Positions 1-6,113 of a stretch of 6,785 bases of DNA are shown one piece after another; the stretch's first letter is position 1, and the number at the start of each line of letters is the position of its first letter. Source of the DNA: Thermoplasmata archaeon (lineage in GTDB: Archaea > Thermoplasmatota > Thermoplasmata > UBA184); the NCBI GenBank assembly GCA_030042855.1, contig JASHYU010000042.1, positions 1 through 6,785 of the forward strand, given 5' to 3'. Below the pieces are notes generated by a model. The model was not told the origin of the DNA, did not search any database, and saw only the letters and a program-made list of their open reading frames with translations. The position numbers and the translations under genes are program-made.

Positions 1-1
1 C

Positions 2-949
2 CCCATCTTCTCGGGGGCGGGGCTCCCGCACAACCAGATCGCCGCGCAGATCGTCCGGCAGGCGAAGTTGCGCAACTCCTCTGAGGGGTTCGCGGTCATC
101 TTCGCGGCGATGGGGATCACGAGCGAGGAGGCGAACTTCTTCCTGAAGGAGTTCGAGTCGACCGGGGCGCTCGAGCACGCGGTCGTCTTCCTGAACCTCT
201 CCTCCGACCCGTCGATGGAGCGCGTCGTGACGCCGCGCATGGCGCTCACGGCCGCCGAGTTCCTCGCCTACGAGCGCGACCTCCACGTGCTCGTCGTGCT
301 CACCGACATGACGAACTACTGCGAGGCGCTCCGCGAGGTCGCCGCGGCGCGCGAGGAGGTGCCGGGCCGCCGGGGCTACCCCGGCTACCTCTACACGGAC
401 CTCGCGACGATCTACGAGCGCGCGGGGAAGATCCACGGGCGCAAGGGCTCGATCACCCAGCTCCCGATCCTGACGATGCCGGCGGACGACGTGACCCACC
501 CGATCCCCGACCTCACCGGGTACATCACGGAGGGCCAGGTGTACGTCAGCCGCGAGCTGCAGCGCAAGGGCATCTACCCCCCCATCGACGTGCTCCCCTC
601 GCTCTCGCGCCTCATGAACCAGGGCATCGGGAAGGAGCGGACCCGGGAGGACCACCGGGGCGTCGCCGACCAGCTCTTCGCCTCGTACGCGACGGGGCGG
701 GACCAGCGCGCCCTCTCGGCGATCGTCGGGGAGGAGGCGCTCAGCGCGACCGACCGGATCTACCTCAAGGTCGCGGACCGGTTCGAGAAGGAGTTCGTCA
801 ACCAGCGGGTGGACGAGGACCGGGGGATCGACGAGAGCCTCACGATCGCCTGGAACATCATCTCCGATCTGCCCGACGGCGAGCTCAAGCGGATCAAGCC
901 CGAGTTCATCGCGAAGTACCGGGCCCACCCGCCGACGATCGAGAGCTAG
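2..949 (+). CDS. atpB: A-type ATP synthase subunit B (5' end outside the window)
   Basis: Non-catalytic subunit that alternates with catalytic subunit A in the hexameric A1 head of the archaeal ATP synthase. The reading frame is open from base 2 to TAG at 947-949, giving 315 codons; the family is usually about 460 residues, so roughly the first 145 are missing. The first visible residues, [11 protein letters not shown], are a family hallmark and lie upstream of the first possible internal start (TTG at 68), so 68 is not the true start. Further hallmarks in order are [26 protein letters not shown], a [12 protein letters not shown] segment, and [16 protein letters not shown]. The C-terminal helical domain is intact. 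Subunits A and F are not in the window; by the usual order they should lie just upstream. Subunit D follows after 14 nt, in the normal B-D order. Identification is secure from conservation; the role is family knowledge. Confidence 0.97.
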   Translation, partial: PIFSGAGLPHNQIAAQIVRQAKLRNSSEGFAVIFAAMGITSEEANFFLKEFESTGALEHAVVFLNLSSDPSMERVVTPRMALTAAEFLAYERDLHVLVVLTDMTNYCEALREVAAAREEVPGRRGYPGYLYTDLATIYERAGKIHGRKGSITQLPILTMPADDVTHPIPDLTGYITEGQVYVSRELQRKGIYPPIDVLPSLSRLMNQGIGKERTREDHRGVADQLFASYATGRDQRALSAIVGEEALSATDRIYLKVADRFEKEFVNQRVDEDRGIDESLTIAWNIISDLPDGELKRIKPEFIAKYRAHPPTIES

Positions 950-963
950 CGGGGAGCGGCGCG

Positions 964-1605
964 ATGGCGGGGGAGAACGTACGCCCGACCCGCCTAGAGC
1001 TCTTGCGCACACGCCGCCGGATCGTGGTCGCGAAGCGAGGTCTCAATCTGCTCAAACTGAAGCGCTCGGCCCTCATCGCCGAGTTCTTCTCGCTCTCCCG
1101 GGAGGCCTTGCGGCTGCGGGGCGATCTCCAAGGCCGGATCGCCCGCGGGTACGCGGCGATCCGGATGGCCGAGATGCTCGAGGGGCCGACGCGCCTCGAG
1201 AACATCTCGATGCTCCTTCCGGATCTGCGCCCGGTCGCGGTCTCGACCAAGAACGTGATGGGCGTGCGGACGCCCCGCGTCGACCGGAGCGGCTTTGCCC
1301 CGGTTGCCGCGCCGGAACTCCTCGACCTCCCGACGTCGATCCAGGAGGCGATCCGCGATTTCCAGGGGATCTACCAGGTCGTCCTCGACATCGCCGAGAA
1401 GGAGAACGCGCTCCGTCGCCTGCTCCACGAGATCGAGAAGACGAAACGCCGGGCGAGCGCGATCGAGAACGTCCTGATCCCGCGCCTCCAGGACACCGTG
1501 CGCTACATCAAGTTCCGATTCGACGAGATGGAACGGGATTCGTTCAGCATGCTGAAGGCGGTCAAGCGCAAGCTCGAGCTCGAGGGGGCCGGTGTCAGCG
1601 GCTAG
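964..1605 (+). CDS. atpD: A-type ATP synthase subunit D (central stalk)
   Basis: Central-stalk rotor shaft that runs inside the A3B3 head as a long antiparallel coiled coil and, with F and C, transmits rotation to the K ring. The 213-residue length matches the family (about 200-220). Family hallmarks: the N-terminal helix with PTRLELLRTRRRI (8-20) and GLNLLKLKRSALI (26-38), and the C-terminal helix with KTKRRASAIENVLIPRL (159-175) followed by RFDEMERD (185-192). The ATG at 964 lies 14 nt after the atpB stop, and the protein begins a few residues before the conserved PTRLELL segment, so the start is well placed. Upstream is a purine-rich GGGGAG but no textbook Shine-Dalgarno. Its last 14 nt overlap the next gene, suggesting co-transcription and translational coupling. 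Nothing in the protein looks damaged. Confidence 0.96.
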   Translation: MAGENVRPTRLELLRTRRRIVVAKRGLNLLKLKRSALIAEFFSLSREALRLRGDLQGRIARGYAAIRMAEMLEGPTRLENISMLLPDLRPVAVSTKNVMGVRTPRVDRSGFAPVAAPELLDLPTSIQEAIRDFQGIYQVVLDIAEKENALRRLLHEIEKTKRRASAIENVLIPRLQDTVRYIKFRFDEMERDSFSMLKAVKRKLELEGAGVSG

Positions 1606-1951
1606 CGGGCTCGGGACGCCCCCCGCCCCCGCGCCGACGGAGACGCTGAAGCGGGTCAAGCAGGCCGAGGAAGAGGCGCAGCAGCGGATCGAGGCGGCCC
1701 GGCGGGCCGCCGACGAGCGACTGCGACATGCCCGCGAGGAGAGCGAGACGAGCGTGCGGGACGCCGCCACGACGGCGGAGGTCGAAGGGACGCGGATCGT
1801 CGACGAGGCGACCCGACAGTCGGAGGCGGAGGCGAAGGTCATCGAGGCCGACGGGGAACGCGCCGCCGCGGCGGTCGCGGACGCGCGCCCAGCGCTCACG
1901 CCCGCCCAGCGCGACGCCGTGCTGGCGGCGATCCTCGGGGATTTCCGGTAG
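1592..1951 (+). CDS. ahaH: A-type ATP synthase subunit H (G-like peripheral-stalk coiled coil)
   Basis: Small helical protein expected to pair with subunit E to form the peripheral stalks that hold the A3B3 head against rotation. It is 119 residues. A short Ala/Pro-rich N-terminus (about 1-17) is followed by an almost unbroken charged, Ala/Glu/Arg-rich helix from ETLKRVKQAEEEAQQRIEAA onward (about 18-95), then a short conserved-looking end, AVLAAILGDF. This matches family size and pattern; sequence identity in such coiled coils is weak evidence, so the call rests also on its position between D and I. The start is GTG at 1592, overlapping atpD by 14 nt in another frame. GAGG at 1582-1585 gives a plausible ribosome binding site, and no later start leaves a full-length protein. 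In the canonical archaeal operon H is first and directly precedes I; H-I adjacency is kept here, but the pair sits after D. Confidence 0.82.
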   Translation: MSAASGLGTPPAPAPTETLKRVKQAEEEAQQRIEAARRAADERLRHAREESETSVRDAATTAEVEGTRIVDEATRQSEAEAKVIEADGERAAAAVADARPALTPAQRDAVLAAILGDFR

Positions 1952-1967
1952 GGGGTAGCGCGCGTCC

Positions 1968-3950
1968 ATGGGCGTCCTGCGGCCGGTGCGGATGGCCAAG
2001 ATCGGCCTCCTGGGTCTGAAGGAGGACCGGGAGACGATCCTCACGGTCCTTCACGATCTGCGGGTGGCCCAGGTCGAGACGGTGTCGCCGGAGGTCCTCC
2101 AGCAGCTCGGGCCGGAACGGGACACGGGACTCCAGCGTCGCGTCGCCGAGGAGACGCTGCGGTTCCGGGGGCTCAAGTCGATCCTGCCGAGGATCCCCGG
2201 CACGCGCCCGCTCCGGTTCGAGTCGCTCCAAGCGGTCTTCGATCTCGCCAAGACGATCCCGATCGATGAGGAAGTCGGTCGCCTCCACCGCGAGGACGAC
2301 CAGCTGCAGACCGTCGAGCGAACGGCCGACGCCACGGTCGCGCTCCTGGAACGGATCCGCTTCTACCCGGACCGTCTCGAGTACCTGTGGGGGCAGACGC
2401 TGGTCACGTACGTCGTCGACGGCGACGCGAAGGTGGCCCTCGCCTGGCGGGCGACGAACCCGCTCGGCCCGACCAGCATCTGGACCGCCCACCCCGTCGG
2501 GAAGGCGATCGTCGCGCTCGTGACGGTCCCCCGCCGCGAGGCCGAGACGCTCGTGCAGTCGGCCCAGGTGGCCGGTCTCAAGCTCGCCGCCCTGCCGGAG
2601 CTCTCCGGGACCATCCCCGACGCGATCGCGGCGGCGAAGGCGCACGGGTCGGAGGCCCTCCACCGCCGCAAGGCGATCGCGGAGCGGCTGGGCGAGATCG
2701 CCCGGGACTGGTACTTGCCCGTCGCTTCGATCGAGGAGGCCCTCACGGTGGAGAGCCGGAAGTTCGATCTCTTCCCCAAGATGGCGGGCGGGCGAGAGGC
2801 GTTCGCGCTGGAAGCGTGGGTACCGGATCGCGACCTCGACCGGCTCGCGCGCCTCGTGGATCGCACGGTCGGGGGCCGCACGGTCTTCTATCGCCTCGCC
2901 ACGACCGAGGAGCCGCCCACCTTCATGGACAACCCGCCCGGGATCCGATGGTACGAGTTCTTCATCCGGTTCTACTCGCTCCCGAAGGCGACCGAGTGGG
3001 ACCCGACGGTCGTCTTCGCGATCGTCTTCCCGATCTTCTTCGGGTTCATGATCGGGGACTGGGGGTACGGCCTCGTGATCCTCCTGATCTCGCTGTGGAT
3101 GATCGCCGGATTCCCGGGGCGCGAGCGGCTGCCGTCGGGGATCAAGGGCTTCATCAAGACCATCATGGGGCCGAGCTCGCTCCAGCAGCTCGCGCGGACC
3201 CTGGTCCCCGGCGCCATCGTCGCGATCGGGACCGGCCTCTACTTCGATTCGTTCTTCGGCTACCACGTCCTCGGACCGCTCGTCCACTACACCCCGGCGG
3301 TGCGGCCCGATACGAACCTCGGCTCGCTGCTCCTCCTCGCCGGGTTCATCGGGCTCGCGATGGTATGCTTCGGGTTCCTCCTCGGTTCCCTCAAGGAGTA
3401 CTTCCACGGGCACTACCGCGGGACCGTCGGGAAGGCGGGGGGGATCGTCTTCGCCTGTGGCATCACGTTCTACGGCCTCCAGGTCCTCCGACACACTAGC
3501 GGCAGCCTCCTCGCGGACCCGTTCTTCTGGGTCGCCGCCGTCGGGGGCGCGGCCTTCGTCGGCGGGGAGGGCCTCCAGAACGGTCTCCTCGGCCTGATCG
3601 AGGTCGTGAGCCACGTGCTCTCCTACACGCGGCTCGTCGGGATCCTCCTCGCGAGCGTCATCCTCGCGCTCCTGATCAACTCGGTCGCGATCGGCTCGTT
3701 CCATTCGGGCGGGCTCGCGATCGTGCTCGGCGTCGTGATCCTCGTCGTCGGCCAGACGTTCAACGTGATCCTCTCGGTCTTCGAGCCCTCGATCCAGGGG
3801 ATGCGGCTGATGTTCGTCGAGTACTTCTCGAAGTTCTACGAGGGGGACGGGCACGAGTTCCATCCGTTCGGGGCGGACCGGGTCCACACGCTGCCGTTGG
3901 TCGCCGCGGGGCACGAGCCGACCTCGCCGGGAGCGCCGGCCGAGACGTGA
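1968..3950 (+). CDS. atpI: A-type ATP synthase subunit I (a-subunit, ion-channel stator)
   Basis: Membrane stator equivalent of the eukaryotic V-ATPase a subunit. Its C-terminal half supplies the two ion half-channels beside the K ring, and its N-terminal half anchors the peripheral stalks. It has 660 residues, normal for the family. The N-terminal half (about 1-340) is soluble with coiled-coil segments; the family marker PPTFMDNP is at 316-323. The membrane half starts near 345 with the hallmark FPIFFGFMIGDWGYG (354-368) and then shows about seven or eight hydrophobic segments. The essential channel arginine is present as R555 in LSYTRL (551-556), with E544 in the same segment. The conserved end GMRLMFVEYFSKFYEG (611-626) is followed by a roughly 30-residue hydrophilic tail. 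ATG 1968 is 16 nt after the ahaH stop; a second Met at residue 9 is possible but less consistent with family alignments. Its TGA is 10 bp from the convergent subunit C stop. Confidence 0.96.
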   Translation: MGVLRPVRMAKIGLLGLKEDRETILTVLHDLRVAQVETVSPEVLQQLGPERDTGLQRRVAEETLRFRGLKSILPRIPGTRPLRFESLQAVFDLAKTIPIDEEVGRLHREDDQLQTVERTADATVALLERIRFYPDRLEYLWGQTLVTYVVDGDAKVALAWRATNPLGPTSIWTAHPVGKAIVALVTVPRREAETLVQSAQVAGLKLAALPELSGTIPDAIAAAKAHGSEALHRRKAIAERLGEIARDWYLPVASIEEALTVESRKFDLFPKMAGGREAFALEAWVPDRDLDRLARLVDRTVGGRTVFYRLATTEEPPTFMDNPPGIRWYEFFIRFYSLPKATEWDPTVVFAIVFPIFFGFMIGDWGYGLVILLISLWMIAGFPGRERLPSGIKGFIKTIMGPSSLQQLARTLVPGAIVAIGTGLYFDSFFGYHVLGPLVHYTPAVRPDTNLGSLLLLAGFIGLAMVCFGFLLGSLKEYFHGHYRGTVGKAGGIVFACGITFYGLQVLRHTSGSLLADPFFWVAAVGGAAFVGGEGLQNGLLGLIEVVSHVLSYTRLVGILLASVILALLINSVAIGSFHSGGLAIVLGVVILVVGQTFNVILSVFEPSIQGMRLMFVEYFSKFYEGDGHEFHPFGADRVHTLPLVAAGHEPTSPGAPAET

Positions 3951-3960
3951 GCCCCCGGAC
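3951..3960. other. 10-bp convergent junction between atpI and atpC
   Basis: The atpI TGA ends at 3950 and the atpC TAG (read on the minus strand) ends at 3961. The 10 bases between them are GC-rich and contain no T-run on either strand and no room for a hairpin. Neither transcript can therefore terminate here by the oligo-T signals known from archaeal RNA polymerase. Both are expected to run into the opposite gene unless termination is factor-dependent or they stop inside coding sequence. Confidence 0.9.
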
Positions 3961-5043
3961 CTAGAGCAGGCGCGGGCTGACGAGGAACGGTTGGATCCGC
4001 TCGCTGGGCAGGCGGTAGAGGAGCCCGAAGGCGAGGAGGTGGAGGTCGTTCCGCTCGAGCTCGTTCCGGAGCAGGTACTGGAAGATGATCCCGAGCGAGA
4101 GCGGGTACAGCCGCATCCGCTCGATCGTGACGACGGCGTGGTCCCGGCGCATCGCCGCTTCGTAGCCCGCGAGGCTCGCATCCGAGGCGTACGTCGCCTC
4201 CCCGTCACCGAGGCTCGGGTACCGCGACTTGAGCCGTTCCGCGAGGGCCGGCACGTCGTTCGCCGCGAAGAGATCGCTCGCGGCGGCGAGCGGGACGTTC
4301 CCGCCCTCGATCCACCGGGCCTGCACCGCGTCGAGCGCGAGCCCCTCGATCGCCTTCGCCTTCAGCACGAGCAAGGAGTTGCGCAGATCGATCTCGCTCC
4401 GGACGAACTCCCGCTCGACCCACTCGTCACCCTGGAAGAACCGCGCCTGTTCGAGGAGGAGGCGGAAATACTCCCGCTCGAGGGCCGCGACGATGGGAAA
4501 GATGTCGCCCGAGCGCTGGAACGCGTCGACGAGCGGTAGGACCGTCGCTCCCCAGCCGAACTGCACGAGCCCGTGCGCCATCGCCTCGACCGTGGGTTGC
4601 TGGAGCAGGGTGCGGAGGTCGTCGAACGTGAGCACGCCCGCGTACAGCCCGGCCGGTATCTCCCGGCTCGAGATCAGGGCGTCCTCCGTCTCGCCGAGGC
4701 TGCGATCGAGCGCCTTCGCGGTGAGGAGCATCGTGATGTTCTGGATGTCGTACCGGGCCAGGTACGCCCCGACGACCCCGCGCCCGGCGAACGGCGTGGC
4801 CGAGTAGGCGTGGCGGAACCGGTGGACGAGCGTCCGGTTGAGCGCCACCTCCACGAGCCCGATCCCCTGGTACGCCGCCCGCGCGCCCACGAGAGCGGGG
4901 CCGTACGAGGTGGCCTCGAGGATCCGGGTGAACTCGCCGAGGTCCCGGGCGGCCTGCAACGCGGCGAACGTCCCCCGGTCGAGCAGCTCGGAGAAATACG
5001 GCCGGAGACGGCCGAGCGAGACGGCGTACGGGGAGCCGGCCAT
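3961..5043 (-). CDS. atpC: A-type ATP synthase subunit C (V-ATPase d-like rotor socket)
   Basis: Funnel-shaped helical protein that sits on the K ring and couples it to the D-F central shaft (homologue of V-ATPase subunit d). It is 360 residues, within the usual 340-390. The family is built from three related helical modules, and their repeating Asn-bearing signatures are visible: ARYDIQNITMLL (96-107), SEIDLRNSLLVLKAKAIEG (216-234) and YLLRNELERNDLHLLAFGLLYR (in part, 323-344). The N-terminus YAVSLGRLRPYFSELL is also typical. The start is ATG at 5043, 10 nt after the atpE stop; the intervening GGGGTTGGG on the minus strand may help ribosome loading. It is the last gene of the K-E-C run. In the canonical operon subunit F follows C; here the strand ends head-on into atpI and no F-like reading frame is seen. 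Confidence 0.94.
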   Translation of the reverse strand: MAGSPYAVSLGRLRPYFSELLDRGTFAALQAARDLGEFTRILEATSYGPALVGARAAYQGIGLVEVALNRTLVHRFRHAYSATPFAGRGVVGAYLARYDIQNITMLLTAKALDRSLGETEDALISSREIPAGLYAGVLTFDDLRTLLQQPTVEAMAHGLVQFGWGATVLPLVDAFQRSGDIFPIVAALEREYFRLLLEQARFFQGDEWVEREFVRSEIDLRNSLLVLKAKAIEGLALDAVQARWIEGGNVPLAAASDLFAANDVPALAERLKSRYPSLGDGEATYASDASLAGYEAAMRRDHAVVTIERMRLYPLSLGIIFQYLLRNELERNDLHLLAFGLLYRLPSERIQPFLVSPRLL

Positions 5044-5053
5044 CCCAACCCCG

Positions 5054-5608
5054 CTACTTCGAGAGCAGCTCGCGCACGCGGTCCTCGCGGAGGCGCAGGA
5101 GCTCCTCGAGCGACAGATTCAACCGCCGACGCCCGTCCGGCGTCTCGGCGAGGAGGCCCCCGCGGATCGACCGGGGGCTCGGATCGAACGATTTGCCCGC
5201 GATCTTCGCGAGCAGCGACGCGTCCTCGGCGCGCCCGGAGATGCGGACCTGCTTGCCGAGGGCCTCCGTCGCCGCGGACACCATGCGTCGGAGCGTCCCG
5301 GCGTACCGGTCGGAGCCCACGTAGTCGGACTCGAGGTCACGCGCGGAGGCGAGCGCGCGCTCGAGCCAGCGCTCCCGCGCCTCGTAGAGCTGCTTTCGTG
5401 CGGTGAACTTCGCCGCGGCGACGCGCTGGGTCCGCACGCGGGCGGCCTCGGCCCGGGCGGCCGCGCTCTTCTCGGTGCGGAGCGCGGCGATCCGGCGGTC
5501 GCGATCCGCGAGAATCTCGGCCTCCTCCCGGGAGCGCTCGCGCTCGATGCGGGCGACCTCGGCGTCCGCGTGGCTGCGTATCTCGTCGACGAGGGCCTCG
5601 AGGCTCAT
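5054..5608 (-). CDS. atpE: A-type ATP synthase subunit E (peripheral stalk)
   Basis: Peripheral-stalk subunit that dimerises with H through a long N-terminal coiled coil and caps the A3B3 head with a C-terminal globular domain. It is 184 residues, normal for the family. Residues 1-95 are a nearly continuous charged, Ala-rich helix typical of E, for example ADAEVARIERERSREEAEIL. The C-terminal domain carries the family's GG-x-glycine turn as RGGLLAETPDGRRRLN (149-164), then a closing helix LEELLRLREDRVRELL (168-182). ATG at 5608 lies 13 nt after the atpK stop; the gap is GC-rich and shows no clear Shine-Dalgarno. E is needed in two or three copies per enzyme and its partner H is encoded on the opposite strand 3.5 kb away, so the two halves of one coiled coil belong to different transcription units here. 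Confidence 0.93.
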   Translation of the reverse strand: MSLEALVDEIRSHADAEVARIERERSREEAEILADRDRRIAALRTEKSAAARAEAARVRTQRVAAAKFTARKQLYEARERWLERALASARDLESDYVGSDRYAGTLRRMVSAATEALGKQVRISGRAEDASLLAKIAGKSFDPSPRSIRGGLLAETPDGRRRLNLSLEELLRLREDRVRELLSK

Positions 5609-5621
5609 GGACGCCCGCCCG

Positions 5622-5840
5622 TTAGAGCGAGCCGTTCAGCAGCGCGATCCCGAACACGAGACCGAGGATCCACAGCGTCTCGGGAATCACGAAGAAGACG
5701 AGCACGATCCCGAGCTTCTCTCGCTTCTCGGCGATGATGCCCATCCCGGACGCGCCGATCCCCGACTGCGCGACGCCCGTCCCAATGAATCCTCCCGCGA
5801 TGGTAATCCCGGCGGCCAGCGTCTCGAAATCGGTCGGCAT
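5622..5840 (-). CDS. atpK: A-type ATP synthase subunit K (c-ring proteolipid)
   Basis: Two-helix hairpin that multimerises into the ion-driven rotor ring. It has 72 residues, the minimal single-hairpin form and not a duplicated four-helix V-type form. Helix 1 is glycine-rich (about 8-36: ITIAGGFIGTGVAQSGIG and onward), the cytoplasmic polar loop is IAEKREKLG (36-44), and helix 2 (45-69) contains the PET motif with the ion-carrying carboxylate at E54. Q25 in helix 1 and T55 beside the glutamate are also present. There is no signal peptide. Start: ATG at 5840; the frame stays open far upstream, but that region holds the promoter and lacks a suitable in-frame start, and the protein begins exactly where family members do. 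It is first in the K-E-C run and lies about 30 nt downstream of a consensus TATA box, so its leader is very short and Shine-Dalgarno-free. Confidence 0.96.
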   Translation of the reverse strand: MPTDFETLAAGITIAGGFIGTGVAQSGIGASGMGIIAEKREKLGIVLVFFVIPETLWILGLVFGIALLNGSL

Positions 5841-5869
5841 GGTGGCCCACGCCGGCGAACTAGGTCGGG

Positions 5870-5877
5870 TATATAAA
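5870..5877 (-). promoter_or_regulatory. Archaeal TATA box of the atpK-atpE-atpC operon
   Basis: The minus strand reads TTTATATA, an exact match to the archaeal TATA consensus, in an otherwise very GC-rich stretch. Its centre (5873.5) predicts a start site roughly 25-27 nt downstream, at about 5846-5849, leaving a leader of only about 6-9 nt before the atpK ATG at 5840. The bases immediately upstream on the minus strand (GCTCGA) are a poor match to a purine-plus-AA type BRE. Read on the plus strand the element is TATATAAA, but no plus-strand gene begins at a fitting distance. Confidence 0.8.
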
Positions 5878-5883
5878 TCGAGC

Positions 5884-5899
5884 CTCCCCGGTCGGGGAG
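5884..5899. promoter_or_regulatory. Perfect 16-bp palindrome upstream of the atpK TATA box, candidate operator
   Basis: CTCCCCG at 5884-5890 and CGGGGAG at 5893-5899 are perfect inverted repeats separated by two bases (GT). The element begins 6 bp upstream of the atpK TATA box, placing it at about -37 to -52 from the predicted start site, where it could contact or block TFB. Its size and two-fold symmetry suit a dimeric transcription factor. As an RNA hairpin the two-base loop would be strained, which favours a DNA site. GC-rich DNA yields such repeats by chance, so function is inferred from position. Confidence 0.45.
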
Positions 5900-6010
5900 A
5901 ATCGGACCGCGAGCGGGCCCGGGGTCCCCCTTTCCCCGAGGAGATTTGGGAGACATCTCGGAAAATGGAGATGACCCCCGGATCCGATGAACCGGGGCAT
6001 GGTGGTCGAC

Positions 6011-6054
6011 GGCGCGGGCGCGCCCCGGAGGACGCACGGTTCCCCGCCCGCGCC
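6011..6054. repeat. 10-bp perfect inverted repeat in the divergent region
   Basis: GGCGCGGGCG at 6011-6020 is exactly complementary to CGCCCGCGCC at 6045-6054, with a 24-nt spacer. All arm bases are G or C, so a transcript would form a stable stem, but there is no following T-run and no gene ends here in either direction, so it is not a standard terminator. The region is extremely GC-rich, so chance is a real possibility. Confidence 0.4.
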
Positions 6055-6082
6055 CGCGCACGCGTCGCGGGAGCGATGAGAC

Positions 6083-6087
6083 TTATT
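6083..6087 (+). promoter_or_regulatory. Possible TATA-like element for the winged-helix gene
   Basis: TTATT, within GACTTATTCC, is the only AT-rich patch in the last 100 bases before the plus-strand gene. Its centre lies about 29 nt upstream of the GTG at 6114, so transcription would start at or very near the start codon, giving a leaderless mRNA as is common in many archaea. The match to the TATA consensus is weak. Confidence 0.35.
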
Positions 6088-6113
6088 CCCGAGGCGGCCT
6101 TCGCGGGCGGACC

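Larger units (their letters stand above)
5841..6113. other. Divergent intergenic region between atpK and the winged-helix gene
   Basis: This 273-bp stretch has no convincing gene; frames open across it are continuations or shadows of neighbouring GC-rich reading frames. It holds the atpK TATA box and its palindrome, and a locally AT-richer patch (about 5941-5974) with GAGAT / ATCTC / GAGAT in alternating orientation, including CATCTC (5954-5959) facing GAGATG (5968-5973). It also holds CCCCGG (5976-5981) facing CCGGGG (5992-5997), a 10-bp inverted repeat (6011-6020 with 6045-6054), and a weak TATA-like element before the plus-strand gene. It is long for a compact archaeal locus, consistent with regulation in both directions. 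Confidence 0.7.

Noticed and set aside
68..949. TTG at 68 as the start of subunit B
   Set aside because: The same frame encodes conserved B residues, including GAGLPHN, before 68, so the gene simply enters from outside the window.
994..1899. A 301-codon minus-strand frame opposite atpD and ahaH
   Set aside because: Low-complexity Arg/Ser/Ala translation without a recognisable domain; the plus strand carries conserved subunit D and the coiled-coil H.
2387..3499. A 370-codon plus-strand frame inside atpI
   Set aside because: Out-of-frame shadow of atpI with Arg/Gly/Pro-rich sequence; no start signal and no family features.
1896..4208. A 770-codon open frame on the minus strand, antisense to atpI and running into atpC
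   Set aside because: Its translation is dominated by Arg, Asp, Glu and Pro, typical of the antisense frame of a GC-rich gene. The opposite strand encodes an unmistakable subunit I. The length alone is a composition effect.
4573..5737. Long plus-strand frames (for example 4573-5406 and 4838-5737) opposite atpC and atpE
   Set aside because: They mirror conserved minus-strand genes and have shadow-like composition.
5870..5877. The TATA box as a plus-strand promoter for the winged-helix gene
   Set aside because: It would start transcription near 5900, more than 200 nt before the gene, and the minus-strand reading matches the consensus and atpK spacing much better.
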